A stretch of DNA of 64,000 nucleotides, taken from the NCBI GenBank assembly GCA_963575745.1, contig CAUYUJ010004335.1, forward strand, positions 1,280,707 to 1,344,706, read 5' to 3'. A program made the position numbers and the translations under genes. Below, piece by piece: positions 23,626-34,949 of this stretch (positions within the stretch are counted from its first letter, which is position 1; each line of letters opens with the position of its first letter). The notes beneath the pieces were generated by a model. It did no database searches. It was not told where the DNA came from and saw nothing but the letters and a program-made list of their open reading frames with translations. The DNA comes from Prorocentrum cordatum. Lineage: Eukaryota; Sar; Dinophyceae; Prorocentrales; Prorocentraceae.

Positions 23626-24330
23626 TTCCTCCTCCTTTTCCTCCTCCTCCTCCTCATCATCATGCTCATCATCCTCATCACCATCATCAACGTCATCGTC
23701 ATCATCATCGTCATCAGCATGATCAGCATCCGCATCATAATCATCATTATCATCATCGCCATCATCATCATCATCACCATCACCACCAACATCACCATCA
23801 TCACCATTAACATCATCAGCAGCAGCATGATCATCATAGACAGCATCATCATCAAACATCATAAACATCAGCAGCATAACCATCAGCATCAGCATCATAA
23901 TCACCATTATCATCATCAACAACATCACCATCAGCATCAGCATCCCCATCCTCATCCGCATCCTCATCCTCACCCTCATCCACATTATCATCATCATGAT
24001 CATCAGCAGCACAAGCAGCATGCTGATCATCCTCATCATCCTCATCCTCATCATCATCCTCATCACCCTCATCACCATCATCATCATCATCATCAGTACC
24101 ATCATCATCAGCAGCACCGGTATCATAACCATAACCACCATCAGCTGCATCAAAATCAGCATCACCAGCATCATCATTATCCTCATCCGCATCATTATCA
24201 GCTGCATATTCGGCATTACCACCATCATCAGCATCACCAGCACAAGCCTCAACAGCAGCATCATTATCATCAACATCGGCACCAGCATCGACATCATAGA
24301 CACCATAGACATCATCGTCGTCGACGTCAT

Positions 24331-24384
<54 letters not shown>

Positions 24385-24539
24385 AATCAGCACCATCATC
24401 CTCATCAGCATCCTCATCAGCATCCTCATTCTCGACCTCATCTTCATCCTCATCCTCATACTCATCCTCCTCATCGTCATCCTCCTCATCCTCATCATCG
24501 CCATCTCCATATCCACCGTCATCATCATCATCATCATCG

Positions 24540-24575
<36 letters not shown>

Positions 24576-25442
24576 GCATTCTCATCATCATCATCTTCAG
24601 CGTACACATCATCATCAGCATCATCATCCTCATCCTCAGCATCACCACCATCATCATGATCCACATTATCATCACCATATCTATCATCGTCGTCGTCATC
24701 AGCATCATCATCGCCGTCGTGATCATCATCAACATGACCGTCATCAACAACATCAGCATCAGCATCATAATCGTCATCATCATCAGTATAATCGGCTTCA
24801 TCACCATCGCCACCATCAGCAGCATCATCATCACCCGAATCAGCATCATCATAAAAATCACCAGCAAGATCAGTATCCTCATGAGTGTCATCGACATAAT
24901 CCTCATTTGCATCCTCATCCTCATCCCCCACCCCATCATCATCATCATCATCATCATCATCAGCATCATCATCGTCATTATCAGCATCATCAGCATCATC
25001 AGCCTCGTCATGTCCATCTCTAGTTCCATCATATTCGCTATCATCATCATCGTCATCAGCAGCATCGTCCTCATCGCCATCCCAATTGTCCCCATTATCA
25101 TCAGCATCATCAGCAGCAGCATCTTCATCAGCCTTCCCAAGCCTCATCGCCATCCTGCATCCTGCATCTCCTTCATCCTCATCATCATCATCACCCTCCT
25201 CATCGTCATCGTCATCGTCATCGTCCTCATCACCCTCGTCGTCCTCATCATCGCCCCCATCATCATCATCATCGTCACCATCATCATCATCACCAGCAAC
25301 ATGATCATGATCGTCATCACCATCAGTTTTCCTGGGCCTCACCAGCGTCCATCCTCCATCCTCCTTCATCCTCATCATCGCCATCAGCACCATCATCATC
25401 CTCATCATCAGCAAAATCACAACCAACCTCATCGTCATCATC
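23626..25442. repeat. CAT/CAG/CTC imperfect microsatellite, longest array
   Basis: About 1.8 kb of CATCATCAT-based sequence. Frames of 453-537 aa on both strands (Asp/Ala-, His-, Ile/Ser- and Met-rich) come from the repeat. A phrase containing TTTCCTGGGCCTCACCAGC and TCCATCCTCCATCCTCC (25325-25370) recurs at 32645-32695 on the far side of YR element 3. Confidence 0.95.
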
Positions 25443-25552
25443 GGAGCAACTCTGTTTTTGCACATTACAAGGAAACGATGCTGACGAAAGCCTCGAATCG
25501 TCGGAGCCAGGGGTTGAAATAATGAAAACTACTCTCACTCCTCCCAGAGTAG
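25443..25552 (-). repeat. Element 3 B2 repeat
   Basis: Starts GAGCAACTCT on the plus strand and ends CTCTCACTCCTCCC; pairs with 25706-25812 at roughly 70-75% identity. Confidence 0.75.
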
Positions 25553-25582
25553 GAGGGTGGGGGCCGAAGACAGGCCGTGGAG

Positions 25583-25705
25583 GGCGAGAGGGGTCAAGTG
25601 AGAGGGAAGTCCGATGTTTAAATTCCTTGGATCGTTTAGCAGGTGTGTTGTAAATCAGTCATCGCTGAATTCAAAAAACTCACTCTCAACTGTTCAAGAG
25701 AATAT
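25583..25705 (-). repeat. Element 3 A2 repeat
   Basis: About 90% identical by eye to 32471-32592; shares GAGAGGGGTCAAGTGAGAGG and TGGATCGTTTAGCAGGTG. Confidence 0.85.
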
Positions 25706-25812
25706 AGAGCAACTCTTCTTGCACAGTGCAGGAACATGAATTTAACGAAAACCTCAAAACGTCGTAATCATAGTTAAAGTCGTGAAAACCACTCTCACTC
25801 CTCCCCGGGTTT
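25706..25812 (-). repeat. Element 3 B1 repeat
   Basis: Abuts A2 and pairs with 25443-25552. Sits directly after the methyltransferase-like region on the element strand. Confidence 0.75.
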
Positions 25813-25830
25813 CCCGAATTCGGGAGTTCG

Positions 25831-26840
25831 CTAGGGCAGGGAAGGGCGGGCGCTCTTTTTGCACCCGAAGCGAGCCACGCTGGAGGCCGCGAGGGCCCAT
25901 ACTACGCAGTGCGCAAGCGCAGGAGGGCACGCGGCAGCAAAACGAGCATGGGCGCCCCCCGCGAACTGGAAGTGGGGAAGCACGGGTCGCGAGCACACTC
26001 CGTTTCGACCGAGGAAGCGTCTACCGAGGTCCACCATGCCATCTTCTACAACATGGCAAGACAGCAACCGAGTTGGCATATTACATCGAGCTTTGACTTG
26101 GCACTGCTCTAGTTCCACCAGGTAAACAAGTGGCAAATGCGCGAGAGCCTGTATCTCCCGGGCGCGCCACAGCCGGGAGGTAAGCGGGCGCTCAAGGACA
26201 GCGGGGATCCTGAGCTGATGGAAGGGCCCGAACAGACGTCGCGGCCCGGGCAACGGCGTTTCCTACGCGGGTTTTGGCAGCGCCTCACGCACCAAGCATC
26301 TGCCCGGGCAAGCCCCAGGGTTGGTCTTGGGAACGAATCTTCGCAGTCATGTCACGAGCAATTGCGAAGGTTTGACAGGACGGCGCAAGCGCGGCAGCGA
26401 GAATAGAACCTCTTCGAGCTTCACGCCTCACAGCGGCCAACACCCTGGCATCAACAGGGTTCTGCCAAACTGGATCGCGCGTTATATCACAGCTGCGGGT
26501 TATATAGCCGAGTTTCTCGCCAGCGCTCGAGAGGCACCCGCTACCTGGAAAAAAGTCTGCAACATAGCGCCCTTCAACAGCGAAGCGCTGAGCGCCCAGC
26601 CGCCTGTCGAGACCGCCGCGAAAAGTGCCCCCCAGTCCGCTGCGCGCGCCTGCCACGACAGCATCTGAGTGGTGAAACGTACTGGGTGAACAAGGCCGAG
26701 CATCATCTGCATCAGATGGGCCTCGCAGGCCTCGCAAAGTCGCCTCTGGTCCACAGGGGGAGGGGGAGCGCTCGTACTCGGCGCCGAGGCGGCCGCTGTG
26801 CTCGCGGCGGTGCATGCTCCGGGCCTGCGCCCAGCAGCCG
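25831..26840 (-). pseudogene. C5-methyltransferase-like domain of element 3
   Basis: One frame (26285-27052) follows the recombinase with VADFFPGSGCLSSAGEKLGY, a motif-I-like SAM-binding loop, then LAAALAPSCQTFAIARDM, like motif IV (here Pro-Ser-Cys-Gln-Thr-Phe). The next frame (25831-26253) continues with PAVLERPLTSRLWRAREI, like motif VI (Glu-Arg-Pro where the other elements have Glu-Asn-Pro), VELEQCQVKARCNMPTRLL, a Gly/Arg-rich segment and a terminal AAACPPALAHCVV. Motif order and spacing parallel the domains of elements 1 and 2, although the sequence is divergent. Cytosine methylation is the family expectation, not shown. Broken by a frameshift between 26253 and 26285. Confidence 0.7.
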
Positions 26841-26889
26841 CGCCTCCGAATCTCCTCGAGCGCGCGACTGCGACGACTCACGTCGACGC

Positions 26890-27730
26890 TGGCTCCGGAG
26901 TGGCGCAGCTGGCACAGCGTTGGCCTCCCCGCGCCCACATCGACGGCGGCCGCCTGGACGGCCTCCGAGAGCTCCAGGTAGGTGAACAGCCACAGCTTCG
27001 CCGTCCTGTCCAGCCCCCGAAACTGGCCGACAAGCGGGCTCAGGCCGCGCAAGTATGTCGAGTCCAGGAGGCAGCCCTCGTCGTAGCGGTTCGTCTTGCT
27101 CGGTCAGCCCTCCTCCCCTGGGTGAGTCAAGAGGCCCCACCTGTCCACAAACGCACGCGACGGGAGGGCAAGGTCGCACTTCCGGGCCGCCAGCAAGGAA
27201 GAGGGCCACGAATAAGCAGAGAGGCCGACCGCCACGACCAGGGCCATGAGCGGGAGCCCCTTGCCCACCAAGCGCCACATCACCGCCGCCCACGCGGCGA
27301 GGGGCAGGGCGCGGCGGGCGCGAGACGGCGCCAGCCGCCACCAGGTCTTCACGGCGCGCCAGGCGCGCGGCAGGGACCCGCCGCCTCGGCGTCCGAAGGC
27401 CGGATGCCTGTCCACCGGCGCCGCCCCCGTCTGGCACCCGAGGCTGCTCTGCTCCCCCGACAGGTACATCGCGGTGAAGTAGTCGCAGACGAGACAATCC
27501 ACGCGGTCGTCGGCGGCCTTCACCAGCTCCTCGTCGGTCAGGCCGGCATGCGAATAGAAGCGATCGAGATACTTGGAGCAGCGCTCTCGCGCCCTGCGAA
27601 TCACCGCCAGCCCCTCCGCAAGCGCGGAGCCGCCCGAGACGCCCTGCATGATCATGTCCGCGTAGAGGGCCGCCCGACGTCGGCGCCGGGAGTCCGGGAG
27701 GCGGCGCGACCTCCTGGGCCGCCGCGGCAT
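26890..27730 (-). pseudogene. Tyrosine recombinase of element 3
   Basis: The frame 27104-27730 gives the core-binding part (IRRARERCSKYLDRFYS, then LVCDYFTAMYLSGEQ) and the start of the catalytic domain with VGLSAYSWPSSLLAARK, where family members usually have Arg-Pro-Ser-Glu, so the first catalytic Arg seems replaced by Trp. The next frame (26900-27052) has PTLCQLRHSGASVD, the second Arg box, and RRRGCWAQARSMHRREHSG, where the nucleophilic Tyr position (RRYEK in element 1) reads Arg. Two key residues are therefore changed and the frame is broken: inactive copy. Confidence 0.75.
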
Positions 27731-28197
27731 GGTTCACCACGCCGAGGGGGCCGATCGCGTCGGACCCGACCTCTGCGCCCGCCTCGGCGTCGCCAGCGGG
27801 GGCCGCGGGAGCAAGGTCCTCTAGCGTCAGCGGGGGCGGCAGCGGTGGCCCGACGCGAGGGCCCCCCCCCGAGCCCGCGCGCTCCTCTCCGTCGGCAAGG
27901 CGGGGCCTGGCCTCCGAAGAACGCTCAACTTCGCCTGTGCAGTCGGCAGCGATCTCGAGTACCCGGCTGGCCCCGCGACTGCCCCACGCGGCGTCGGCGC
28001 CGGAAAGTCGGGGGTCGGCGCCGGCGAGGCTCTCGCGGGCGTCGGCGGCCTCGCCCTCGCAGGGGCCGATGTCGGCCGCAGCGCCCGAGATCTCATCGAC
28101 TTGGATTGGATTCTCAGGTAGAGAAGCGAGACGAGCTAACAGATCATTTGAGCCGAAAGGACTACGGAGGTGGCCAGACGAGGCCGTCGCGGCGCAC
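27731..28197 (-). other. Pro/Ala/Gly-rich linker between RNase H and recombinase of element 3
   Basis: GC-rich, low-complexity coding-like sequence in the position of the variable linker of YR pol proteins; no domain recognised. Confidence 0.5.
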
Positions 28198-30616
28198 CTA
28201 AGCTGCTGATCTAAGACAACGGTAACAAAAACTTAAACGAAACTTCCGAGTGGCCACGGCCCCCAGCATCACCCATATTAAACTCCGAAGGGATCCACCG
28301 GAAATAGGAGGCAATACCGAGGGCGGGGGCGCACGCATTAAATCTTCGATCTGGACTAGCAACTTAAAGCCCTGACTCCTCGAGCGGGCGAAAGCGAGAA
28401 CAACGGCCACGCTGTCGCGCAAGAACAGCTGCGCGATACAAGTCCCGCGCATGGCACGGGCGAGTCCCCGAATGGCCCCCACTATAGCCCGGGCTTCCAA
28501 CGCCAGGACACCCCCCCCCACAAAGCCAAAACCCCCGTCCGGACAGTTTTCCACGCTGAGCTGCGAAGGAACTGCCAGGGGACCTCGGGGAAATCCGCCA
28601 CGACCTCCCAGTCGTCAGCGCAGACCTCGTCTCCCAAAATCCGACCCCCCCACTCGCTGGCGTCGTCGCGGAAGAGGCGGGCGGAGGCGAGGGCGGACCC
28701 CCTAGCCGAGCGAGGACCCGCACGCTTATATCGAGACCGCTCACTGACACGACCGACACGGGCCACTTGAGAAGGACCCCAAAACCTTGGGCCATCTCCC
28801 AACCGGCGAGACCGGCGTCGGTTTCGAGGACACAGGGGCTCCAGAAGAGCCACCAGTCTCGGCCCAAAAGCAAAAGCAGCCCGCGGAAGGCCTGGAGCCC
28901 ACCGACGACCTCAGGCCACATTGGGCCCGCCTCAAAGCATTGCGTCGATATAAACTTCTATACGGCGTGGAAAATCGAGGGCGACTCACGAGCGGCCAGG
29001 CCAGCCCGCAGAACGCACGATGTCCGATCACCTTTTACAAGCGCCTGGCCGTTGCAACGCCCTCGGGCGAGTGGGCCAGTCAGACCTCGCTCGAACTTCC
29101 AAAACCTGCTCGAGGCGATGCCCGAGCGGAGGCGGACGCCGTCCAGCTCGGCCCCGAGAGCCTCTCCAGCGCCGCCGTGCGACTCCGACTTGCGACGCGC
29201 CAGACCGACCGGCACGAACAGGTCGCTCCACTCTGACACCACCCTCTCGCCGAGGGAGGCTTCGCCCGCGACCGCGCCCGAGCAGCCCGCGCGCGCGCGC
29301 GCGCCACCGACCCCCCGCGAGGAGGCCGCCAGCACGAAAGCCTCGGCCTGGCCCTGGATCAGGGGCTGGCGCCTCTCGGCGGGCGCCGCCTCCAGCAGGC
29401 CGAGGCCCCTGCAGACCCTGTCCTCGTTCGCCGCCTGGGCCAGATAGAGCGACCAAGTGAAGCCCATGGGCAGCACCGCCAAGCGCAGCCGCACCAGAGC
29501 GCCCGGACACCTTCCACTCGCAGCCCGCCCACCACGTGCTCGGCGACAACCGGCAAGCAGAAGCATCGGCCGAGGTCCTCGCGAACGCGCATCCTGTAGA
29601 AGCGATCCTCGACATCCGCGGTGGCCACGCAAACGGCGGCGGCGCCCAGCAAGCGGCGGCCCTCGGCGGAAGAAGGTAGGACGAAGAAGGTAGGGCGCCG
29701 GGCAGCAGCTCCACATCGATGCGACCGAAACCGTCACTGCTGAGAAGCTGCACGCCGGGGGGCGCCCTGAAGTGGCCGCTGCTGCGTCTCGCATCAATAA
29801 TCATCCGCAATGCGCCGCTGGACTTCGCCGCGAAGAAGAGGCCCACCGACTCGGCGGGCCTCGCCGCCACTCCCGGAAGTCCACGTCTAGCCAGATCTCG
29901 CGCAAGCGCGCGATAGGATTTGGGATTTCTCTCCAACACGGAACCCATGCACAGACGTGGCATACTGTCGAGATCAACCATCTCCGACTCCAACCTCATC
30001 CGCCCATGGTCCTCCTCCAGAAAAGAGCGGCACTTGGGGCTCACAATGTCCTCGATGAAACGGCAGTCCAGCACGTCACCCGGCAGCGAGACCTTGCTGG
30101 GCTGGTAGGAGACGAGGTTCCTCGGGGCAGAGTCCGTCTCGCACACGGACTGCCCCGGAACAACTCCATGAGGGCTGCCTCCGCCTTCGGCGCCACCTGA
30201 GGGGCTGCGGCCTCGCGCAGCAGGCGCTGCCGAAGGGCCGCATGCTTGTCCAGGGTCGCAGCGCCCGGAGGCGGCGAAGAAGATGGGCCCTTGTGCCGAG
30301 CCAACCAGATGAGACTACGAAGAGCTCGATTCACCAATTCCACCTCATGCTGTCGCCGACGGGCCCTGCGCCGAGACCTGCGACCCCGACCAAGGCCGCC
30401 CGGCATCGCCAACAACGGCAGGAGGGACAAATCTCTTTCAAAATCAGACCGCGGCAGCGGCGAGGCGCGCGCCAAGCCGCGGCGCCAGCCGGAGGGGGCC
30501 CACTCCTCCGGGCGCGCCTGATCGGTCATGACTGGGCTGACGGGGGCGGCGCACGTCCTCGGCCCCGGCCGCGACCTCGCCCTCTGCCCCCACCGCCGGC
30601 CCCTGCGGCGCCTCAA
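28198..30616 (-). pseudogene. pol of element 3: reverse transcriptase and RNase H
   Basis: The first frame (30041-30616) has a pre-RT region (EVELVNRALRSLIWLARHKG). RT follows: ARRGLPGVAARPAESVGLFF and LRMIIDARRSS (30146-29028), TADVEDRFYRMRVREDLGR as motif A (29359-29652), and AVLPMGFTWSLYLAQAANE as the next RT block (28958-29797). A YxDD-type box was not found and may be lost. RNase H follows at 28198-28921, with VLETDAGLAGWEMAQGFG, LALEARAIVGAIRGLAR and LFLRDSVAVVLAFARSRS. At least four frame changes occur. The RT type (ADV-x-x-x-FYRM, LPMGF-x-W) differs from elements 1 and 2 (DV-x-x-AFYRI). Confidence 0.8.
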
Positions 30617-32427
30617 CTTCCGCTGGCATCGGCGGCCCCAGAGCTCGAAGTCACGCGAGCGTCGACCGCCCCCGCCTTCTTCATAGACTGCTCCACCTCC
30701 CAGTAGTCCTCCTTGGCCCTGCGAGTGGCGTGACTCCTGAGAGCGGGCGCCAGCAGCTCATCAGCGTCGCCCAGCGAAGCCATGCACTTGGCGCTGGCGA
30801 ACGACGGCGCCCCCCCCCGCTTGTAGGCGCCCACGATGGCGTTGAGCCAGCGCACGATCACCCCGAGGCACGCGAGGCCACCCAAGTTCACTGGGTCGAA
30901 GCAGCCTGCCTCCTCAAGCGCCCCCGCCAGGGGCCGCAGCTCATGGGCCACCCTGTCCGCGGGCGCGATGTTCTTGTCGCGCAAGAACTTCTCGAGCCAG
31001 GCCCGAGGCGAGCCCGCCGTCCGGAACATCATTTTGCAGGTGTGGAGGCACGTCAAGCCCCCTTCCAAGAGCTGGTGGCCCAAGTCGTAGCATACCGACT
31101 CGTCCACGGCCTTCCTGAACTCCTTATAGCGGTCGCCCTGGTCGCCCCACTCGACCCACAGCGCGCGCGTCCTCGCCTCCTGTGTCGTCCTTCGCGGCCG
31201 GCGGCGAGCCCTCGGCACCCGCAGCGCTTGGCGGGGGCGCCTCCATGGGGGCGCCCGCGGGAGGTCGTACCTCCAGGAGGCGGCCCAGCTCGGCGACGCG
31301 CCGCGCAGCCCAGTCAGCCACCTCATCGGCCGCCATCAGCTCCAGGCGAAAGGGCCCTGCCACGGCGGAGCCAGAGAGCGTCCACGCCCTCGCCCACCAT
31401 GGTCGCCTTCGGCGGGTCCACGATGACGCCGACGTCAAGGCCGACCGTCTGCTCCGCAAGAACCCATGCCTGCCCCTCGGGCGGGGGAGTAGGCGTGCCA
31501 GCAACGGCCACCAAAGCCTCGCCCGCGTCGCCGCCCGTCGCAGGAAGCGACTGCTTGCCACGCAGCCGCCGCGACGCAGGAGCTGGAGGCGCCCACGGGA
31601 ATACTTCAGCCGCGGCCAGCAGGCAGCCCGAGGGAAGCTCCACGTAAGCAGGGGTCTCCGCCGCGGTCTAGCCGCGCGCCTCCATCGTCTGCATGCATTC
31701 CTCAGCCAGCCCCACCAACCGCGCGAGCGAAGGGCGATCCCGAAAGCCGTAGAGCCACCGACCGCCAGGCGGCAGGGCGTCCACAGCCGAGAGGCGCTCT
31801 CCTCCAGAGGGCCCATCGTCAGGCGAGGCCCCCGACAGCAGCTCCTCCCACAGGTCGCCATCGGGCGAGAGGACCCAGCACACGTGATCGTCCACCACTG
31901 AGCCCTCCTCGACGCGCCTGGAGGGAGAGACCACAAGCCGTTCGTGGTCAACGTGGTCGCCCAGGTAGCTCACCCAGGCGCGAGCCCCGCAGGGCAGGGT
32001 AGGGCGGGCAACGGGGGCAGGGCTGCCAGGCGCCCGCGACGGCGTAGCATGACGCCCTGGAGCGGAGAGGCGACCGAAGCAGTTACAGCAGCGATCCGCC
32101 AGCCACACCTACGTTGGCGTGAGCAAGCTCGCCAGCAGGTGCGGCAGCAGGGCCTCGGGCCGCGGCGACGCGGGGAGCTCGGGGCAGACGCAAGGGCCGC
32201 AGGCCGCCGCCGGCGGCGGGGGTGGCGGACCCGAAGCCGCCAGCCGTGAAACCGCCTGGGCCGCCTCAGAGACCGCGCTGCAGGGACCCGCGACCTCCTC
32301 CAGCCACGACCGAGCCTCGGTGGGCGGCTCGGGTGCAAAGGGGCACCAGGCTGAGCCGCCAGCCGAGCCCCGCCAGCAGCGCCACGCACAAGGCCGGCAG
32401 CGCCACCGTCGCGCCGGGGGCGAGCAT
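30613..32427 (-). pseudogene. gag-like ORF1 of element 3
   Basis: The likely start is ATG at 32427, giving a hydrophobic N-terminus (MLAPGATVALPALCVALLAG). Then in shifting frames: HVDHERLVVSPSRRVEEG and VCWVLSPDGDLWEELLSG (31668-32108), a Pro/Ala-rich middle, LELMAADEVADWAARRVAEL (31124-31951), and a conserved C-terminal block (30613-31326) with ARTRALWVEWGDQGDRYKEF, HELRPLAGALEEAGCFDPVN and GLACLGVIVRWLNAIVGAYK. The last block parallels HELCMRVLELAITFDQLN in element 2 gag, which identifies it. Stop at 30613 just overlaps the start of pol. Confidence 0.7.
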
Positions 32428-32470
32428 GCGGCGCGCCGCCTCTCTCTCAGCCGAATACAGGCTGTGGAAG

Positions 32471-32590
32471 GGGAGAGGGGTCAAGTGAGAGGGAAGTCCG
32501 ATGTTTAAACTCCTTGGATCGTTTAGCAGGTGCGTTGTAAATCAGACATCACCGAATTCAAAGAGCTCAATATCAAACCGTTCAAGAATA

Positions 32591-32592
<2 letters not shown>
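32471..32592 (-). repeat. Element 3 A1 repeat (5' end)
   Basis: Single 5' copy of the A repeat. It is followed on the plus strand by a (TA)n run and a CAT tract, so the element boundary is close to 32592. Confidence 0.85.

Positions 32593-32630
<38 letters not shown>
32593..32630. repeat. (TA)n dinucleotide run
   Basis: About 19 TA units immediately outside the A1 repeat of element 3. Confidence 0.95.
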
Positions 32631-32632
<2 letters not shown>

Positions 32633-33344
32633 TCAGCATTATCATCAGTCTTCCTAGGCCTCATCATCATCATCCATCCTCCATCCTCCTTCAACATCCT
32701 GCTCTTCTAACCTTGGCCCTTCATTGTCGTCCCCTCTTCCACCACCGCCCCCGCGCAGGCGTGGGAAGGCACCCCGACGTCTCCAGAGGTCTGGTTGTCC
32801 GCGCAGCCTGACATGGAGAGCGCGGTGTGGCCCTCCCACGTTTCCATGTCGGACTGACGAGCGGCGGGAGGAGGCGCGGGCGAGGGAGGGAATGAATGAG
32901 GGGGACGAGGACGAGGAAGAGTTTGCTGAAGAGGGGGACGAGGCGAGGGGCGAGGGGACGAGGTGCAAGGAGCGAGGAAAGCGGGGGAACAGCGAGATGT
33001 GGAGGAGAGAAGAGGGAGGATGAGTGATGGATGGAGGAAAAGGATACAGGCGGAGCACAGGCGCAACACGAAAAAGAACGCTGCGCGTGGCGCGCGCGAA
33101 ATTGAGCGGAAAACTGCCAGCCGCGGACCAGTGTGAGGAGGAGGGTCCCGCACGTGATGCCCCTGCTGCTTCGCAGGAAGAGAGAGGGGGGCGCCAACTT
33201 TGCACCTACGCCGATCCTGGCCCGGCACATTCTGGTCCTGGAATCGGGGAACGGCTCGTTTTTTTTCTGTGGGCAAGGGCGTTGGCTCCTGACACCACGC
33301 GGATCGTTCATTCTCGAGCGACCGCCGCCATCCAACAGCAGACA
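32631..33344. other. CAT/GGA-rich spacer
   Basis: Starts with CATCATCATCATCC sequence resembling the left flank of element 3, then GAGGAAG-rich sequence. No supported gene. Confidence 0.5.
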
Positions 33345-33455
33345 TCGTTCAAGACTAGCCTGATTCAGGCCGCCGCCGGCCTTGCCCGCGCCGGCGTCGC
33401 CGCCGCGTCGACGCTGCGCGAACCAGCCATGTACGCCACCCAGACCTGGCGATGA
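33345..33455 (+). other. Exon-like island, plus strand, with stop
   Basis: After CAACAGCAG a frame with strong G/C third-position bias encodes TSLIQAAAGLARAGVAAAST then LREPAMYATQTWR and ends in TGA. It could be a terminal exon of an unknown plus-strand gene; no homologue recognised and the minus strand is also open. Low confidence. Confidence 0.2.
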
Positions 33456-33666
33456 AGGCGCACACTCATATATGTCCTGAGCCCAAGATCGGCGCAAGCA
33501 TGCTGGCGCATCCCGAGAAAGAACCCCACTGTGATCGCCACGTTGCAAGAGGAGGGAGAGGGCGTGTCATTCTTCCTTTCCTCCAGACGAGATCCATAAA
33601 CATACACCGCCCTTGGCCAGCCCCATCCTGGGCCCAAGACCGGTACATACGCCTCCCTGGTCGAAC

Positions 33667-33674
33667 CAGGAGGG

Positions 33675-33706
<32 letters not shown>

Positions 33707-34505
33707 TACATACATACATACATACATACATACATACATGCATGCATGCATGCATGCATACATACATACATACATACATGTATACATACATACATGCATA
33801 CATACATGCGTACACGCACATACAAACCTACATACATGCATGCATACATACATACATACATACATACATACACACACAGAGACATACATACGTACATACA
33901 TACATACATACATACATACATACATACATACACACACATACACATACATACATACATACATACATACAAACATACATACATACCTACATACATACATACA
34001 TGCATGTACACACATACATCCATCCATCCATCCATACATACATACATACATTACATACATGCATACATACATACATACATGCGTGCGTGCATGCATGCAT
34101 ACATATAAGCATGCATGCATGTATGCGTGCATGAATGCATACATACATACACGCACGCATACAGACATCATATGTACATGCATGCATACATACATACATG
34201 CATGCATACACACATACATACATGCATACATCCATACATGCAAGCATGCACACATACAGAAGTAAATGTACAAGTGCAAACCTACATGCATATCTATATA
34301 TATGTACGTGCATACATGCATGCATACATGCATATACGCATACATGCATGCATGCATACGTACATGCATTCGTGCATGCATGCGTACATACATGCATACA
34401 GCTATATAGACATACATGCATACAGACAAACAGACAGACAGACAGACATAAGTCCATACATATTTAGACACACAAACATGCAAATACATACGTATGTATA
34501 TACAT
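33667..34505. repeat. CATA (ACATAC) tetranucleotide microsatellite, left arm
   Basis: About 840 bp of CATACATA with GCATG and ACAC variants. It stops at the outer repeat of YR element 2 and resumes at 40921 and 42438, implying one array split by insertions. Tyr/His/Ile/Thr and Met/Tyr/Val/Cys frames up to 385 aa are shadows. Confidence 0.97.
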
Positions 34506-34607
34506 GTGCGCTGATTTTGCAACCAAGAGAACCTATGCTGTCACGAGAGTTGCGACCGAGCCGTCTCCAGGGCCCGAGTCGGCAGAGGGATTCAGGGAAA
34601 AGCCCCC
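34506..34607 (-). repeat. Element 2 B2 repeat
   Basis: About 95% identical to 34743-34844; contains CCTATGCTGTCACGAGA and GTCTCCAGGGCCCGAGTCGG. Confidence 0.9.
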
Positions 34608-34650
34608 GCCGTGAGAGTGCAAGGAAGAAGAGGAGGAGAGGAGGAGGCGG

Positions 34651-34742
34651 TAAAAGCTTGAGCAAAAACGGTTACGGACACAAGTCCGTCCCCTGTCGGC
34701 CTGCTGACTTCTGCACAACGTGTTTAATTACAAACAGACAAT
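34651..34742 (-). repeat. Element 2 A2 repeat with SL-like stretch
   Basis: About 98% identical to 40828-40920. At 34657-34678 its reverse complement matches the 22-nt DinoSL at 19 of 22 positions. Confidence 0.9.
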
Positions 34743-34844
34743 GTGCACTGTTTTTGCAACCAAGAGAACCTATGCTGTCACGAGACTTGCGACCGAGCCG
34801 TCTCCAGGGCCCGAGTCGGCAGAGGGATTCAGGGCAAAGCCCCC
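34743..34844 (-). repeat. Element 2 B1 repeat
   Basis: Abuts A2; second copy of the B repeat, directly after the methyltransferase-like coding region on the element strand. Confidence 0.9.
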
Positions 34845-34949
34845 CACAGCCCATTCATGTTACTGGCCACGCCGCAAGCACTCCAATTCTCAATCATGCG
34901 TATGTTACACCAGCAACTGCAGTTCAGAACACGAAACAGCTTAAAACAA

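Larger units (their letters stand above)
25443..32592 (-). mobile_element. YR retroelement 3 (gag-RT-RH-YR-methyltransferase) with split direct repeats
   Basis: Minus strand, about 7.15 kb. Terminal sequence comes in two repeats, A and B. Reading on the element strand: A1 (32592-32471), internal ORFs, B1 (25812-25706), A2 (25705-25583), B2 (25552-25443). This A1-ORFs-B1-A2-B2 order is the split-direct-repeat layout of PAT/Ngaro-type YR retrotransposons. Internal order is gag-like, RT, RNase H, tyrosine recombinase, methyltransferase-like. RT and recombinase differ more from elements 1 and 2 than those do from each other, so this is a second family. Frames are broken in every ORF. It sits between CAT arrays on both sides and inside the proposed large intron of the caspase-like gene. 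Confidence 0.85.

Noticed and set aside
23623-25522. Frames of 453-537 aa rich in Asp/Ala, His, Ile/Ser or Met on both strands
   Set aside because: They follow the CAT/CAG microsatellite in every frame and have no non-repeat sequence; same for 15816-16850, 17820-18478, 21555-22735 and 46065-46835.
33365-34522. 385-aa Cys/Met/Tyr/Val-rich and Tyr/Ile/His/Thr-rich frames
   Set aside because: Translation of the CATA repeat; also at 42215-43255.
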